Assembly (NCBI GenBank): GCA_020041925.1
Contig: CP083409.1
Source of the DNA: Faucicola osloensis_D
Lineage (GTDB): Bacteria > Pseudomonadota > Gammaproteobacteria > Pseudomonadales > Moraxellaceae
Length of the DNA stretch: 64,000 nt
Strand: one strand, 5' to 3'
Made by a program: the position numbers and the translations under genes. How positions within the stretch are numbered: the stretch's first letter is position 1; every line of letters begins with the position of its first letter. The notes beneath the pieces are model-generated. The model ran no database searches. It was not told the DNA's origin and saw only the letters and a program-made list of their open reading frames with translations. This document shows, one piece after another, positions 8,601-17,016 of the stretch.

Positions 8601-10847
8601 TTAAAAATCAAAGGTCGCTGACAGCTTCAATGTGCGTGGCTCACCTAAGGTAAGATAGCCCGCACCGTTGTCACCTGCCGTATTTTCATAACCGCCCACC
8701 GATGACCAGTAGTCTTTATCGGTGACGTTAGCAATCACCCCTTTGAGCGTGACTGCTTTACCAGCAAGTTGGGTTTTATATCTCGCGCCCAAATCCACAG
8801 TGGTGTAGCCATCGACTGTTAGGGTGTTGGCATCATTGGCGTAACGTTTGCCGGTATGGATGACATCGCCTGTTAAGGTTAAGCCGTCTAGTTGTGGTAA
8901 ATCATATTCTAGCCCTAGGTTCAACAGGTGTTTTGCCGCACCGATAACTTGCTTACCTTCAGTGGCATCGCTACCGGTGTCTTTTTGTTGGGTATCAAGG
9001 AAGGTCACGCCGCCTAGCACTCGCATATTGGCGGTGGGTTGTCCATATACATTGAACTCAATGCCTTTATGTTGGTTTTTGCCGTGCGCTTCAAAGGTAG
9101 TATCAACGGTAGTATAACGCGGCTTGTTGGTTTGAAAAGCGGTGAGACCTGCACCGATAACGCCGCGGTCGTATTTCACGCCGATTTCACTTTGTTTGGT
9201 GACGTACGGTGACATGGCTTGACCTGCATTGGTCAGCTCAGTTGCTACGCCATCGATGGTAGTGGTGAGAGGGGCAGTTTCGCCTTTGCTGAGGCTTTGC
9301 ATATAGTTAGCAAAGACTGACCATTCATTGCTAGGGCGATATAATAGGGCAAACGCAGGCGTGGTTTTACTTTCTTTATATTTGCCCTTACTGGCTTGGG
9401 TGGTGGGGTCAAAACTTTCGTCTTCAATGGTTTGGTGTCTTGCCCCCAAGGTCACTTGAAGTTTATCATCCATCAAGGCTAGGGTATCTGCCAATGCCAC
9501 ACTGGTGAGGGTGGTTTCGCCTGTCTTGGTAGGATGGTTGATATCGCCACCTGCCAACGCTTTTGCTGACCATCTGGGTTTGGCGTACGAGGTTGGGTGA
9601 TATAAATTGGTCGTTAGTGTGTTTTGCCAGTCAAATTGATAAGGCGCTTTTGTCTGTGCTTTATAGATATTGCCAGACACAACCCAGTTATGGTTGATTT
9701 TGCCTGAGGTCAGTTTCCCACGGATGCCGATTTCGCCTGTGTTGATGTCGTCCTCACGGGCATTGTCAAAGCGGTAGGTGGTGCCATCGCCATTAAGATT
9801 GGTGACCGTCAAGTTAGCAAGCGAGTTTTCTTCTTCACCATGACGAAAGCCATACGCGCCATACGCAGTCAAATTTGGGCTAAGGTCATATTCAGCGCGT
9901 AATGTACCAAACACATCTTTTTCATTTGAATAACTCCACGGTTGCGACCAGTTGCTTTTGGCATCAGCGGCATTGGGTACACGGGTTAAACCTGACAAGG
10001 TGACATTGGTGCGTGTTTTTTGTAAGTCGTTATTTTGATAACCCAAATCTGCCGATAACCGCATGTTATCTTGGCGATAATCTAAGCCCAAACCGACCAA
10101 ACCCAATTTGGCTTTTTCATCATCGACTGCCGTACCGCCATCTTGATAGGCGACATTGGCACGCACACCGTACGCTTGATTTGCGCCAAACCGTTGTCCC
10201 ACGTCTAGGGCAATTTTACCATTTTCGGCATTTTCGCTACTGATAGTGACTTTACGAATCGGTGTTTGAGTGGCACGCTTTGGCAGCAAATTGACTGTGC
10301 CTCCTTTATTACTACCCCCAGGCGCCATGCCATTTAGGAAGGTGCTAGCGCCACGTTGTACTTCGACCCGCTCAAATAGCTCGCTTGCGATAAATTGACG
10401 CGGCATAATGCCGTATAAGCCATTCATCATGGTATCGTCAGAGTTGGTGACAAATCCGCGAATCAGATAAGCTTCTTGAAAATTACCAAAGCCACGAGCC
10501 ACACGCACTGTTGAATCTTTTTTTAGGATATCGCCAACAGAATCCGCTTGTTTATTTAAAATAAAGTCATTGGTATAGGCGGTGGTGGAAAAAGGCGTTT
10601 CCATGGTCGATTTATTACCCAAAATACCGATACGGCTACCTATGGCGACTTGCCCACCCTGATAGGCTGGCGGTAAACCAGTTTTTGACGCATCGGCACT
10701 TGCGGTAACCACGATTTCATCGAGTAGGGTTTCTGTGGCAGCATCCGTGGTATTTGCTTCTTCTGCCATCGCCGCGGTTGATAATAAGCCAATCGTACTG
10801 GCTGCCAAAGCTGAACGCACGGCCAAAGATAATAGGGATAAACGCAT
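8601..10847 (-). CDS. TonB-dependent siderophore receptor (FcuA-like hydroxamate receptor family)
   Basis: This is a 748-aa outer-membrane receptor. The start is the ATG at 10847; an in-frame TTG two codons upstream is unlikely. It has a signal peptide ending ...STAAMA, a TonB-box-like LDEIVVTA, and the segment GLPPAYQGGQVAIGSRIG, which is characteristic of FcuA-like ferrichrome/hydroxamate receptors. A plug domain (LIRGFVTNSDD, VEVQRGASTFLNG) precedes a beta-barrel ending in DF. It lies 105 bp downstream of the fhuB-like gene on the same strand but has its own Fur-like box. Ligand identity is inferred from family and context. Confidence 0.9.
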   Translation of the reverse strand: MRLSLLSLAVRSALAASTIGLLSTAAMAEEANTTDAATETLLDEIVVTASADASKTGLPPAYQGGQVAIGSRIGILGNKSTMETPFSTTAYTNDFILNKQADSVGDILKKDSTVRVARGFGNFQEAYLIRGFVTNSDDTMMNGLYGIMPRQFIASELFERVEVQRGASTFLNGMAPGGSNKGGTVNLLPKRATQTPIRKVTISSENAENGKIALDVGQRFGANQAYGVRANVAYQDGGTAVDDEKAKLGLVGLGLDYRQDNMRLSADLGYQNNDLQKTRTNVTLSGLTRVPNAADAKSNWSQPWSYSNEKDVFGTLRAEYDLSPNLTAYGAYGFRHGEEENSLANLTVTNLNGDGTTYRFDNAREDDINTGEIGIRGKLTSGKINHNWVVSGNIYKAQTKAPYQFDWQNTLTTNLYHPTSYAKPRWSAKALAGGDINHPTKTGETTLTSVALADTLALMDDKLQVTLGARHQTIEDESFDPTTQASKGKYKESKTTPAFALLYRPSNEWSVFANYMQSLSKGETAPLTTTIDGVATELTNAGQAMSPYVTKQSEIGVKYDRGVIGAGLTAFQTNKPRYTTVDTTFEAHGKNQHKGIEFNVYGQPTANMRVLGGVTFLDTQQKDTGSDATEGKQVIGAAKHLLNLGLEYDLPQLDGLTLTGDVIHTGKRYANDANTLTVDGYTTVDLGARYKTQLAGKAVTLKGVIANVTDKDYWSSVGGYENTAGDNGAGYLTLGEPRTLKLSATFDF

Positions 10848-10886
10848 ATTCAATCACTCAAAAGACAATAGATAAAACATTTTTGC

Positions 10887-10906
10887 GAATGATAACAATT
10901 ATTATT
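10887..10906 (-). promoter_or_regulatory. Fur-box-like operator of the 748-aa receptor gene
   Basis: The sequence gaatgataacaattattatt matches the spacing and A/T pattern of Fur sites. It lies about 40-60 bp before the receptor ATG, in the gap after fhuB, which suggests independent iron-repressed transcription of the receptor. Confidence 0.7.
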
Positions 10907-10952
10907 TCTATTTACAATAAGTAATGATAGCGCAATCAAAGAAGTTATGTTT

Positions 10953-13028
10953 TTAATTTTTCATACTTTTCATCAACCATAAAAAATATAAACCGCCTAC
11001 GATGGAAGCAATTGTGCCCGCAGGTATTTCATAGGGAAAAATTGCATAACGTCCCACCCAATCAGCAATCAACATCAGTCCCGCGCCCAGTAGCGCTGAT
11101 AAGGCTAATTGGTGAGGTAACTGCACTGCCCCGAGTGTCTTAGCTAAATGCGGCGTCATCAATCCAATAAAGCTTAGCGGTCCAACCGCCAATGTCGAAA
11201 CAGTGCTTAACACCGCTACAAGGCTAAAAATCAGTATTTCGCTACGTTTTACTGATACGCCCAAACTGCGAGCCATCGTTTCATCTAGGCTAATCACCCT
11301 AAGCGGCTTTAGTAGCAAAAAACTGAGCAAAAATAACATTGTACCAATGACCATTAATGCCCACGCTGTCACGGGATAAGCATGGTATGTTGTACCCGAC
11401 AGCCAATTAAGCATCGCTTGTAAGCGAGGGTCGCCTGACAGTTTGATTAAAGTTAAAATACCACCCATCAATGCAGAAATCGCCACACCGACGAGTAACA
11501 AATAGCTTGAGGATAGCCGACGAGCAAGCCACAAAACCAACAGTAACACCAAACCCGCACCTAACAGTCCGCCCAATAAAGGCAATCCCAATGCCCAAAA
11601 AGAATCGGTTGCCAGTCCCAGTGTGCCTAATATCACTGGACTGAGCACGAACACCAATACCACCCCCAATGCCGCACCTGAACTGATGCCCATGACTTCA
11701 GGACTTGCCATCGGATTTCGAGTCAAGTTTTGTAATAGTACCCCTGCGGTAGCCAGCATTAGACCTGTTGCCATTGCCGATAGCGTACGCGGCAGGCGAA
11801 AATTCTCGATAAAACTTGCCTCGGTATGCCACCCAAAACTGCCCATCGCATCAGGGGAAATATTTAATACACCTAGCGTCACAAGCAGCAACAACCCTAC
11901 CGCAACCGCCCAAAAACCGCCACCAAAATATCGGCGTTTGCCGACCAACAGGCTAGGGCTTTGTTCGGCAATCATGGGCTGTTTACTTTGTCCAATGACC
12001 AACCAAATAATCAACCCGGCACCTAATATCCCTGTGACCGACCCGACAGGCAGCGTAATATTAAGTAATGGTTTGAACCAGGGTGACAGCAGCATCACAA
12101 TGTTATTAGTGAGCCACAACAGCATCGCCCCAAAGGCAAATCCTGCCATTAAGCGTTGCCCAATCGGGCGAATCGCTACTACATTAACGACACTTGCCGC
12201 AGCCAAGCCCACAAAACTTAAAACGCCCACGCGGCTTACAACGCTTGCCGTGACTACCGCAACAAGGGTTACTACCAGCATACGCACAGCAGCCACAGGC
12301 ACTCCCAAGGCTTTGGCTTGGCGTTCATCAAGGCTCATGATGGTTAAAGGTTTGACCAAAAACAACAAGATAACGGGCAAGATTAAGCTTATTAGCACAA
12401 AAAACTGGCTATTTTGCCAACTGGTTTGGGTTAAGTTACCGCTTTCCCATGCCATGACCCCCATAACCCTTTCTGAGAAAAAAATCATCAACAGTGAGGA
12501 AATAGCAGAAAACAAAATATTGACCACCAAACCACCCAAAATGAGCACCACAGAATTCATACGACTGTTGGCAGCAATCGCAAACACCAAGCCCATACTC
12601 AGCAATGCCCCACAAAATGCCACCCAAAAGCTACCATACAAGCCAAAACTGGGAAAAAACAGCGTCACAATTAATAAAGCTAATTGTGCCCCTGTCCCTA
12701 CCGCCAGCGTACTATCTGAAGCAAGGGTATTTTTGACCAATTGTTGTAGCAAGACACTGACTATGCCCAATAATCCCCCGGCAAATATCGCCACTAACAT
12801 AGTCGGCAAAATTTGTAACTGCGCTACCATTTGCGCTAAGGTTAGCGACTGTGAACGGGCAAATAATAACCCCAATGTATCATGCCAAGTGGTTTTAACA
12901 ACCAAAGCCGTGGTCATTAAAATCAGTGACAATAAGCCACTAAAAAGCCAAAGGGTAGGGGCATTAAAGGGTTTGGTAATTCGCTGGTTATCTCGCTGGT
13001 TCTGTTGTAGCCTAGTTTTATTACCCAT
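10953..13028 (-). CDS. fhuB: Fused FecCD-type siderophore permease (FhuB-like)
   Basis: This 691-aa inner-membrane protein contains two FecCD permease domains in one chain, the arrangement typical of FhuB (about 660 aa). The first covers roughly residues 30-340 and the second 370-690. Both carry the conserved late segments RPIGQRLMAG-like and SFIGLMTPHLAK. Together with FhuD and FhuC it moves ferric hydroxamates from the periplasm to the cytoplasm. Its ATG overlaps the fhuD stop by 8 bp, so translation is coupled. The long plus-strand ORF lying opposite is a shadow of this gene. Confidence 0.93.
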   Translation of the reverse strand: MGNKTRLQQNQRDNQRITKPFNAPTLWLFSGLLSLILMTTALVVKTTWHDTLGLLFARSQSLTLAQMVAQLQILPTMLVAIFAGGLLGIVSVLLQQLVKNTLASDSTLAVGTGAQLALLIVTLFFPSFGLYGSFWVAFCGALLSMGLVFAIAANSRMNSVVLILGGLVVNILFSAISSLLMIFFSERVMGVMAWESGNLTQTSWQNSQFFVLISLILPVILLFLVKPLTIMSLDERQAKALGVPVAAVRMLVVTLVAVVTASVVSRVGVLSFVGLAAASVVNVVAIRPIGQRLMAGFAFGAMLLWLTNNIVMLLSPWFKPLLNITLPVGSVTGILGAGLIIWLVIGQSKQPMIAEQSPSLLVGKRRYFGGGFWAVAVGLLLLVTLGVLNISPDAMGSFGWHTEASFIENFRLPRTLSAMATGLMLATAGVLLQNLTRNPMASPEVMGISSGAALGVVLVFVLSPVILGTLGLATDSFWALGLPLLGGLLGAGLVLLLVLWLARRLSSSYLLLVGVAISALMGGILTLIKLSGDPRLQAMLNWLSGTTYHAYPVTAWALMVIGTMLFLLSFLLLKPLRVISLDETMARSLGVSVKRSEILIFSLVAVLSTVSTLAVGPLSFIGLMTPHLAKTLGAVQLPHQLALSALLGAGLMLIADWVGRYAIFPYEIPAGTIASIVGGLYFLWLMKSMKN

Positions 13029-13965
13029 GCGCCTTGCCCCCTAACCAATGAGCCTGATTTAATCGCTCGCCAAATACCACCATAGAAGACACACCGCCAT
13101 ATAGCCAAATCGGCGGTAATACTGCCATACAGCGGCTATTTTCAGCCCTTGCGCCATAGCCTAGCCGCTGCCACAGCAAATTTTTGGCTAATTCTTGACG
13201 TAGCATAGGACTAAACGGCTCAACCACTACCAAACAGGTATCATCATCAAGTTTTGCCAAATCACTCAATGCCAGCGAATTAAATCCCCAAAGATTGCCT
13301 TTACCCATCTGATCTTCAAGGGTAATCAAACGTAACCCCATCACCTCAAATGTCGGTCGAAATAGGCTATTGTTGGTATAAATCCGCAAATTATTGCTAT
13401 CGGCAAATTGCACTACCGCAATTTTTTTGATGTGGGGATACTTTTGGCGAAATGTCGCACCAAGCTCGCCAAGCTGTTTTTTTGACTGGGTTAAAAATTG
13501 CTGGGCGCGTTGCGGCTGATGAATAATTTCACCCAGCTGAAGAGTCGGTTCAGCATAGTCCTGCCAAGTCGCTATCGCGTTTTTTGACATAAAACTTACC
13601 GACTTATGGGGTGTGTTGCCGTAAGACGGTCTTAAATGGGCATAAAAATCATTATCAATAATTACGATATTGTTAGAAGCTAAGGTGAGTTGGGCAAGCT
13701 GTTCAAAGTTTGGGGTAAATCGCTCCCCAATATCGACGATATCGCTTGGCAGCGCGGGTGTGCCCACCCATTCACGGTAGCTTTTGGTATCGCCTGTGGC
13801 AATCGGTGGATAGCCTAGGGCGGTGAGTGTCGAAGCCACCGCCCAATCAGGGGTGATGACTTTGACGCTGTGAGCATCTGCAGGCGGTGCTTCAAGCTTT
13901 AAATCCGCTTGAGGCTGGCAAGCCGTCAAAAAAAGCAAAACAATCAGCAAGCAAAAAGCTCTCAT
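13021..13965 (-). CDS. fhuD: Siderophore-binding lipoprotein (FhuD-like)
   Basis: This is a 314-aa ABC substrate-binding protein. The signal peptide ends with lipobox LLFLTAC (C16), so it is probably a lipid-anchored periplasmic protein, unlike soluble E. coli FhuD. The body has the class III pattern: an N-terminal lobe with ITPDWAVASTLTALGYPP and WVGTPALPSDIVDIG, a long linker helix, and a C-terminal lobe. It hands ferric hydroxamate to FhuB. The ATG forms a TGATG junction with the fhuC stop; a GTG one codon earlier is possible. It is the middle gene of fhuC-fhuD-fhuB. Confidence 0.9.
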   Translation of the reverse strand: MRAFCLLIVLLFLTACQPQADLKLEAPPADAHSVKVITPDWAVASTLTALGYPPIATGDTKSYREWVGTPALPSDIVDIGERFTPNFEQLAQLTLASNNIVIIDNDFYAHLRPSYGNTPHKSVSFMSKNAIATWQDYAEPTLQLGEIIHQPQRAQQFLTQSKKQLGELGATFRQKYPHIKKIAVVQFADSNNLRIYTNNSLFRPTFEVMGLRLITLEDQMGKGNLWGFNSLALSDLAKLDDDTCLVVVEPFSPMLRQELAKNLLWQRLGYGARAENSRCMAVLPPIWLYGGVSSMVVFGERLNQAHWLGGKAHG

Positions 13966-14738
13966 CACACCACCGCCACTTTATTACCGGTGACTGGGTG
14001 ACTTAATAAATGCAAATTGATACCAAAAATCTGGTCAAGCACTTGCGGTTGCATGGTACTGGCGATATCACCAACATGACAAAGCTTGCCATTTTTTAAC
14101 GCAATAAACTCATCACAAAACTGTGCCGCAAGATTAATATCGTGAATAATAATCACAATCGCCTTGTTTTTCTGCCGTGCCAAATCACGAATGAGACGCA
14201 GTATTTCAACTTGATAGACGATATCGAGCGGGGCAAGTGGTTCATCAAGTAGCAAATAAGGCGTATCTTGGGCGATACACATGGCAAGCCATGCCCTGGC
14301 GCGCTCTCCCCCTGACAGCGTCGCCACTGATTGCTCGGCAAACGGCGTGACTTGGGTCAGCGCCATTGCTTCACGCACCTTAGTATGGTCTTGTGGCGTA
14401 GGCTTTTGTAGCCATTTTTGATAAGGGTATCGCCCTAACATCACCAGTTCGGCAACGGTAAATTGACTAGCATCAGGCAATTTTTGCGGTAAATAGGCGA
14501 CTTGTTGGGCGAAGGTTTTTGGCGGTAAATCAAGGATTGATTTGTCAGCAAAATCCTGTAATAAAATCTGTCCGCTAGTGGGGGTGGTTTCCCCTGCCAA
14601 AGCTTTAATTAAGGTCGATTTGCCCGAACCGTTATGCCCAATTAAAGCATAGATTTTTCCCTTATCAATGGTGACATTGATGTTGTGTAAGAGGGTTTTT
14701 TGTTGGCGCATGACGGTAAGCGATTGGGTGGTTAGCAT
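13965..14738 (-). CDS. fhuC: Ferric hydroxamate ABC transporter ATPase (FhuC-like)
   Basis: This is a 257-aa cytoplasmic ATPase. Walker A is GHNGSGKST, the Q-loop lies in VAYLPQKLP, the signature is LSGGERARAWLAM, Walker B is YLLLDEPLAPLD, and the switch His is in IIIHDINLAAQ. The sequence and length match FhuC/FepC-type importers (about 265 aa). It is the first gene of the fhuCDB operon and energises the FhuB permease. Its promoter region is shared back to back with tonB and carries two Fur-like boxes, with a TATGAT -10-like hexamer on the minus strand at 14772-14777. Confidence 0.93.
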   Translation of the reverse strand: MLTTQSLTVMRQQKTLLHNINVTIDKGKIYALIGHNGSGKSTLIKALAGETTPTSGQILLQDFADKSILDLPPKTFAQQVAYLPQKLPDASQFTVAELVMLGRYPYQKWLQKPTPQDHTKVREAMALTQVTPFAEQSVATLSGGERARAWLAMCIAQDTPYLLLDEPLAPLDIVYQVEILRLIRDLARQKNKAIVIIIHDINLAAQFCDEFIALKNGKLCHVGDIASTMQPQVLDQIFGINLHLLSHPVTGNKVAVV

Positions 14739-14782
14739 GATTTGCCCAAGGTCAAAGTTTTAAAATAGCAAATCATAGCACT

Positions 14783-14801
14783 GATGATAATAATTATCAT
14801 T
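14783..14801. promoter_or_regulatory. Fur-box-like site on the fhuC side of the fhuC/tonB intergenic region
   Basis: The sequence gatgataataattatcatt is a near-perfect match to the 19-bp Fur consensus and is palindromic. It overlaps the predicted -35 area of the fhuC promoter (ATGATA, 17 bp before TATGAT on the minus strand). Confidence 0.82.
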
Positions 14802-14835
14802 AATTTTTATAAATAAGAATTAATATCATTTAAGA

Positions 14836-14855
14836 TATTGATAACGATTATCATT
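14836..14855. promoter_or_regulatory. Fur-box-like site on the tonB side
   Basis: The sequence tattgataacgattatcatt is a second Fur-like palindrome, about 50 bp from the first. It overlaps the -35 hexamer of the tonB promoter, a position from which Fur would repress. Two boxes in one divergent region suggest tight joint iron control of fhuCDB and tonB. Confidence 0.82.
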
Positions 14856-14866
14856 CACACTATAAT
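14838..14866 (+). promoter_or_regulatory. Sigma-70 promoter of tonB
   Basis: The -35 hexamer TTGATA (14838-14843) and -10 hexamer TATAAT (14861-14866) are separated by exactly 17 bp, close to the consensus. Transcription would start near 14873, about 37 nt before the tonB ATG. The -35 lies inside the Fur-like box. Confidence 0.78.
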
Positions 14867-14909
14867 ACAGCGATTTCAAAAGTTTCCCTAAACATACAGC
14901 GCTATAACT

Positions 14910-16025
14910 ATGTCTATCCAACGTCACGCTAACTTTAGTCCAGCCCATTTCTCAAACGATATTAGCAGCATAGTCGATAAAAAGTCGGGCACGTTGGCAC
15001 TGATTGGTGTATTGAGCTTACATGGTATCGTAGCGATTAGCTTGGCAAATATGGCAACGCCTGATATCAAACCGCCCAAAGTCACGCCACCGTTAGAAAT
15101 TAGCTTTATCGCGCCACCACCTGCGCCAACCAAGCCTGAAGAGATGACGGTAACAGCCGAGCAACAACCGATAAAACAACTACCTAAGCCCGTCGAAAAG
15201 CCAACAGAAAAGCCCATAGAAAAAATAGCAGAAAAACCAGAAGAAAAGAAGATAGAAAAACCCATCAGCAAGCCTATTGAGAAAACGGTTGAAAAACCTA
15301 TGGCTAAAAAACCTGTAGAACAACCGATTAAACCATTACCCGAACTGTCGAAACCAGCCGAAAAAATTATCGTCAAGCCGCCACAAGTTGACCAAGACAT
15401 TGTCATGGCAAGGCAACTAGCCCTCGCCAATGAACGAGCCGAACAGGCGCAAAAACAACAATTTGAGCGCCAACAAGCACTCGCCAGACAGCAAGACTTA
15501 AAACAACAACAAGAATTGGAACGGCAACAAGAATTGGAACGCCAACAAGCGCTTGCACGGCAAAAAGCGTTGGACAACCAATTAATTGAACAACAAGAGC
15601 GCGAGCGCAAACAAGCAGAAATAGATCGTCAAAAAGCGCTAGCTGATGCCAAAGCCAGACAAGCAGATGAAGCTAGGGCGAAAGCCGAAAAGGCAAAACA
15701 ACAACAAGCCGACAAGGATAAAGAAGCCCAACAAGCGCAAAATAATTCACCTGTGAGCTTTTCGGCAGGGCAAGCAAGTTGGCGGCGGCAACCTAGCTTT
15801 AGCTGTCATAGTGAAGACCTGGAAAACGGCGCATTAACAGCGATTATTCGCTATACGGTGGACAAACAAGGCAATCCAACCAGCGTCACTTTAGCCAAAT
15901 CGACCGGCAATGTCAGAGTCGATAGACAACTGTCTATGCAGGCTAAGAGCGGCAAATTTAACCCCTTTACCAAAAATGGCGTACCGGTGGTAGGTATTGT
16001 CAATCTACCGGTTCGCTGTCAATAA
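14910..16025 (+). CDS. tonB: TonB energy transducer
   Basis: This 371-aa protein is longer than E. coli TonB (about 240 aa). It has one N-terminal membrane anchor (about residues 27-47) containing the His (H38 in SLHGIVA) that matches the essential His of TonB. A long periplasmic Pro/Lys/Glu-rich spacer (EKPIEK-type repeats, about 75-150) is followed by a Gln/Arg/Glu-rich probable coiled coil (about 165-275) resembling TolA. The C-terminal TonB domain is about 285-371 (AIIRYTVDKQGNPTSVTLAKSTG). It transmits proton-motive force to receptors such as the two in this island. No exbB/exbD lies in the window. TolA is an alternative, but the TonB_C domain, His anchor and Fur context favour TonB. Confidence 0.88.
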   Translation: MSIQRHANFSPAHFSNDISSIVDKKSGTLALIGVLSLHGIVAISLANMATPDIKPPKVTPPLEISFIAPPPAPTKPEEMTVTAEQQPIKQLPKPVEKPTEKPIEKIAEKPEEKKIEKPISKPIEKTVEKPMAKKPVEQPIKPLPELSKPAEKIIVKPPQVDQDIVMARQLALANERAEQAQKQQFERQQALARQQDLKQQQELERQQELERQQALARQKALDNQLIEQQERERKQAEIDRQKALADAKARQADEARAKAEKAKQQQADKDKEAQQAQNNSPVSFSAGQASWRRQPSFSCHSEDLENGALTAIIRYTVDKQGNPTSVTLAKSTGNVRVDRQLSMQAKSGKFNPFTKNGVPVVGIVNLPVRCQ

Positions 16026-16115
16026 AGATGATTATTAAAAAAATCCGTTTTTCATAAAGCTTATCCCCGTACAAATTGCTTTAACCAATATCACTTGCCC
16101 ATTGTAGATATAAAA

Positions 16116-16144
16116 AACCCTCTAAATAAGCTATTTAGAGGGTT
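16116..16144. terminator. Terminator between tonB and nitroreductase genes
   Basis: A perfect 13-bp inverted repeat, aaccctctaaata / tatttagagggtt, has a 3-nt loop. On the minus strand it is followed by TTTTTT, so it best terminates the nitroreductase gene. It may also stop tonB transcripts, where the following tract (gttctt) is weaker. Confidence 0.85.
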
Positions 16145-16175
16145 GTTCTTAGAGATTTTTTTGCTAGCTGATGAA

Positions 16176-16811
16176 TTAATTGTATTCAATAACAAAATCT
16201 TCTGTGGCTACGCGTACTTTTGCCATAGGCGCAATCCAATCACGTGCTGGATCTGAAACACCCACGTACATGATTACGATACTTTTTAGCCCTAATTTCT
16301 CTAAACCTAATACCTCGTCAATCAGCTTAGGGTCAAAGCCTTCGGCAGGGCAACTGTCTACTTTAAGCTCTGCTGCTTGTGCCAACGCAAGTCCCAAGCC
16401 AATGTAAGCTTGGCGAGCGATATGTTCAAAGTTTTCGTCTGCGCTTTTTTTAGCCACACTTGCTTTGAGCATGGAAGTATAACTATCAAAACGTCCTCTA
16501 GGCAAGCCACGCTCATCTGTGGTCATGTCATACACGGTATCAATTTTTTCGGCGCTATAATCCTGCCAACCTGCAAAAACAAGCACGTGAGAACATTCTT
16601 TCATGCAGTCAGGATTGAGCGCACCAGCCACTAGCTGCGCCTTGATGGCTTGGTTTTTGACCACGATAACTTTAAATGGCTGCAATCCCGATGAGGTGGG
16701 CGCAAGTCGAGCGGCTTCGATGATTTTGTCGATATTTTCTTGACTCACGCTTTGGTTTGGGTCAAAGGCTTTGACGGCATGGCGCCATTGTAAATTCTCA
16801 ATCAGTGACAT
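16176..16811 (-). CDS. Nitroreductase-family NAD(P)H-dependent oxidoreductase
   Basis: This 211-aa flavoprotein belongs to the NfsB/NfnB-like nitroreductase family. The N-terminal RHAVKAFDP gives the FMN phosphate-binding pattern. APTSSGLQPFKVIVV is the conserved dimer/FMN loop, and the C-terminal GLEKLGLKSIVIMYVG with WIAPMAKVR closes the FMN site. Such enzymes reduce nitroaromatics, quinones or flavins using NAD(P)H. The physiological substrate cannot be told. It reads in the same direction as ohr, separated by a gene remnant. Confidence 0.85.
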   Translation of the reverse strand: MSLIENLQWRHAVKAFDPNQSVSQENIDKIIEAARLAPTSSGLQPFKVIVVKNQAIKAQLVAGALNPDCMKECSHVLVFAGWQDYSAEKIDTVYDMTTDERGLPRGRFDSYTSMLKASVAKKSADENFEHIARQAYIGLGLALAQAAELKVDSCPAEGFDPKLIDEVLGLEKLGLKSIVIMYVGVSDPARDWIAPMAKVRVATEDFVIEYN

Positions 16812-16857
16812 GAAATATTCCTAATATAGTAGTGATAAAGTAATATAGTGATAAAGA

Positions 16858-17007
16858 TTATTGCCCAAGTTTTTCAAGCTCGATTTTACCAATTTTATCA
16901 TTGGCTTTTACATAACTTGGGTGGTTTTCAACTTGCTCAACAAAACGGTGAATGTGCGGGAACTGGTCTTTTGGAAGTTGAGCACGCCGCTTGCAATGGA
17001 AATTATG
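16858..17007 (-). pseudogene. C-terminal remnant of a glutathione S-transferase-like gene
   Basis: An open minus-strand frame of 49 codons ends in TAA at 16858 and reads like the C-terminal helix of a GST (QLPKDQFPHIHRFVEQ, VENHPSYVKANDKIGK). It has no start codon, and a stop lies just upstream at about 17008-17010, so the N-terminal thioredoxin-like domain and most of the helical domain are gone. It sits directly after the ohr stop. The GST assignment rests on this short piece and is moderate. Confidence 0.5.
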
Positions 17008-17016
17008 TTAAATTGA

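Noticed and set aside
11623..13044. 473-codon plus-strand ORF opposite fhuB
   Set aside because: It is antisense to a clear FecCD permease and its translation is low-complexity Thr/Asn/Pro; it is a shadow of the GC-skewed codon use of fhuB.
14924..15610. 228-codon Cys/Ser-rich ORF opposite tonB
   Set aside because: The Cys/Ser richness arises from reading the Gln/Lys repeats of tonB backwards; tonB has promoter, domains and context.
3369..16025. A siderophore biosynthesis cluster, suggested by the PvdE-like exporter
   Set aside because: No NRPS, IucA/IucC-type synthetase, monooxygenase or acyltransferase genes are present.
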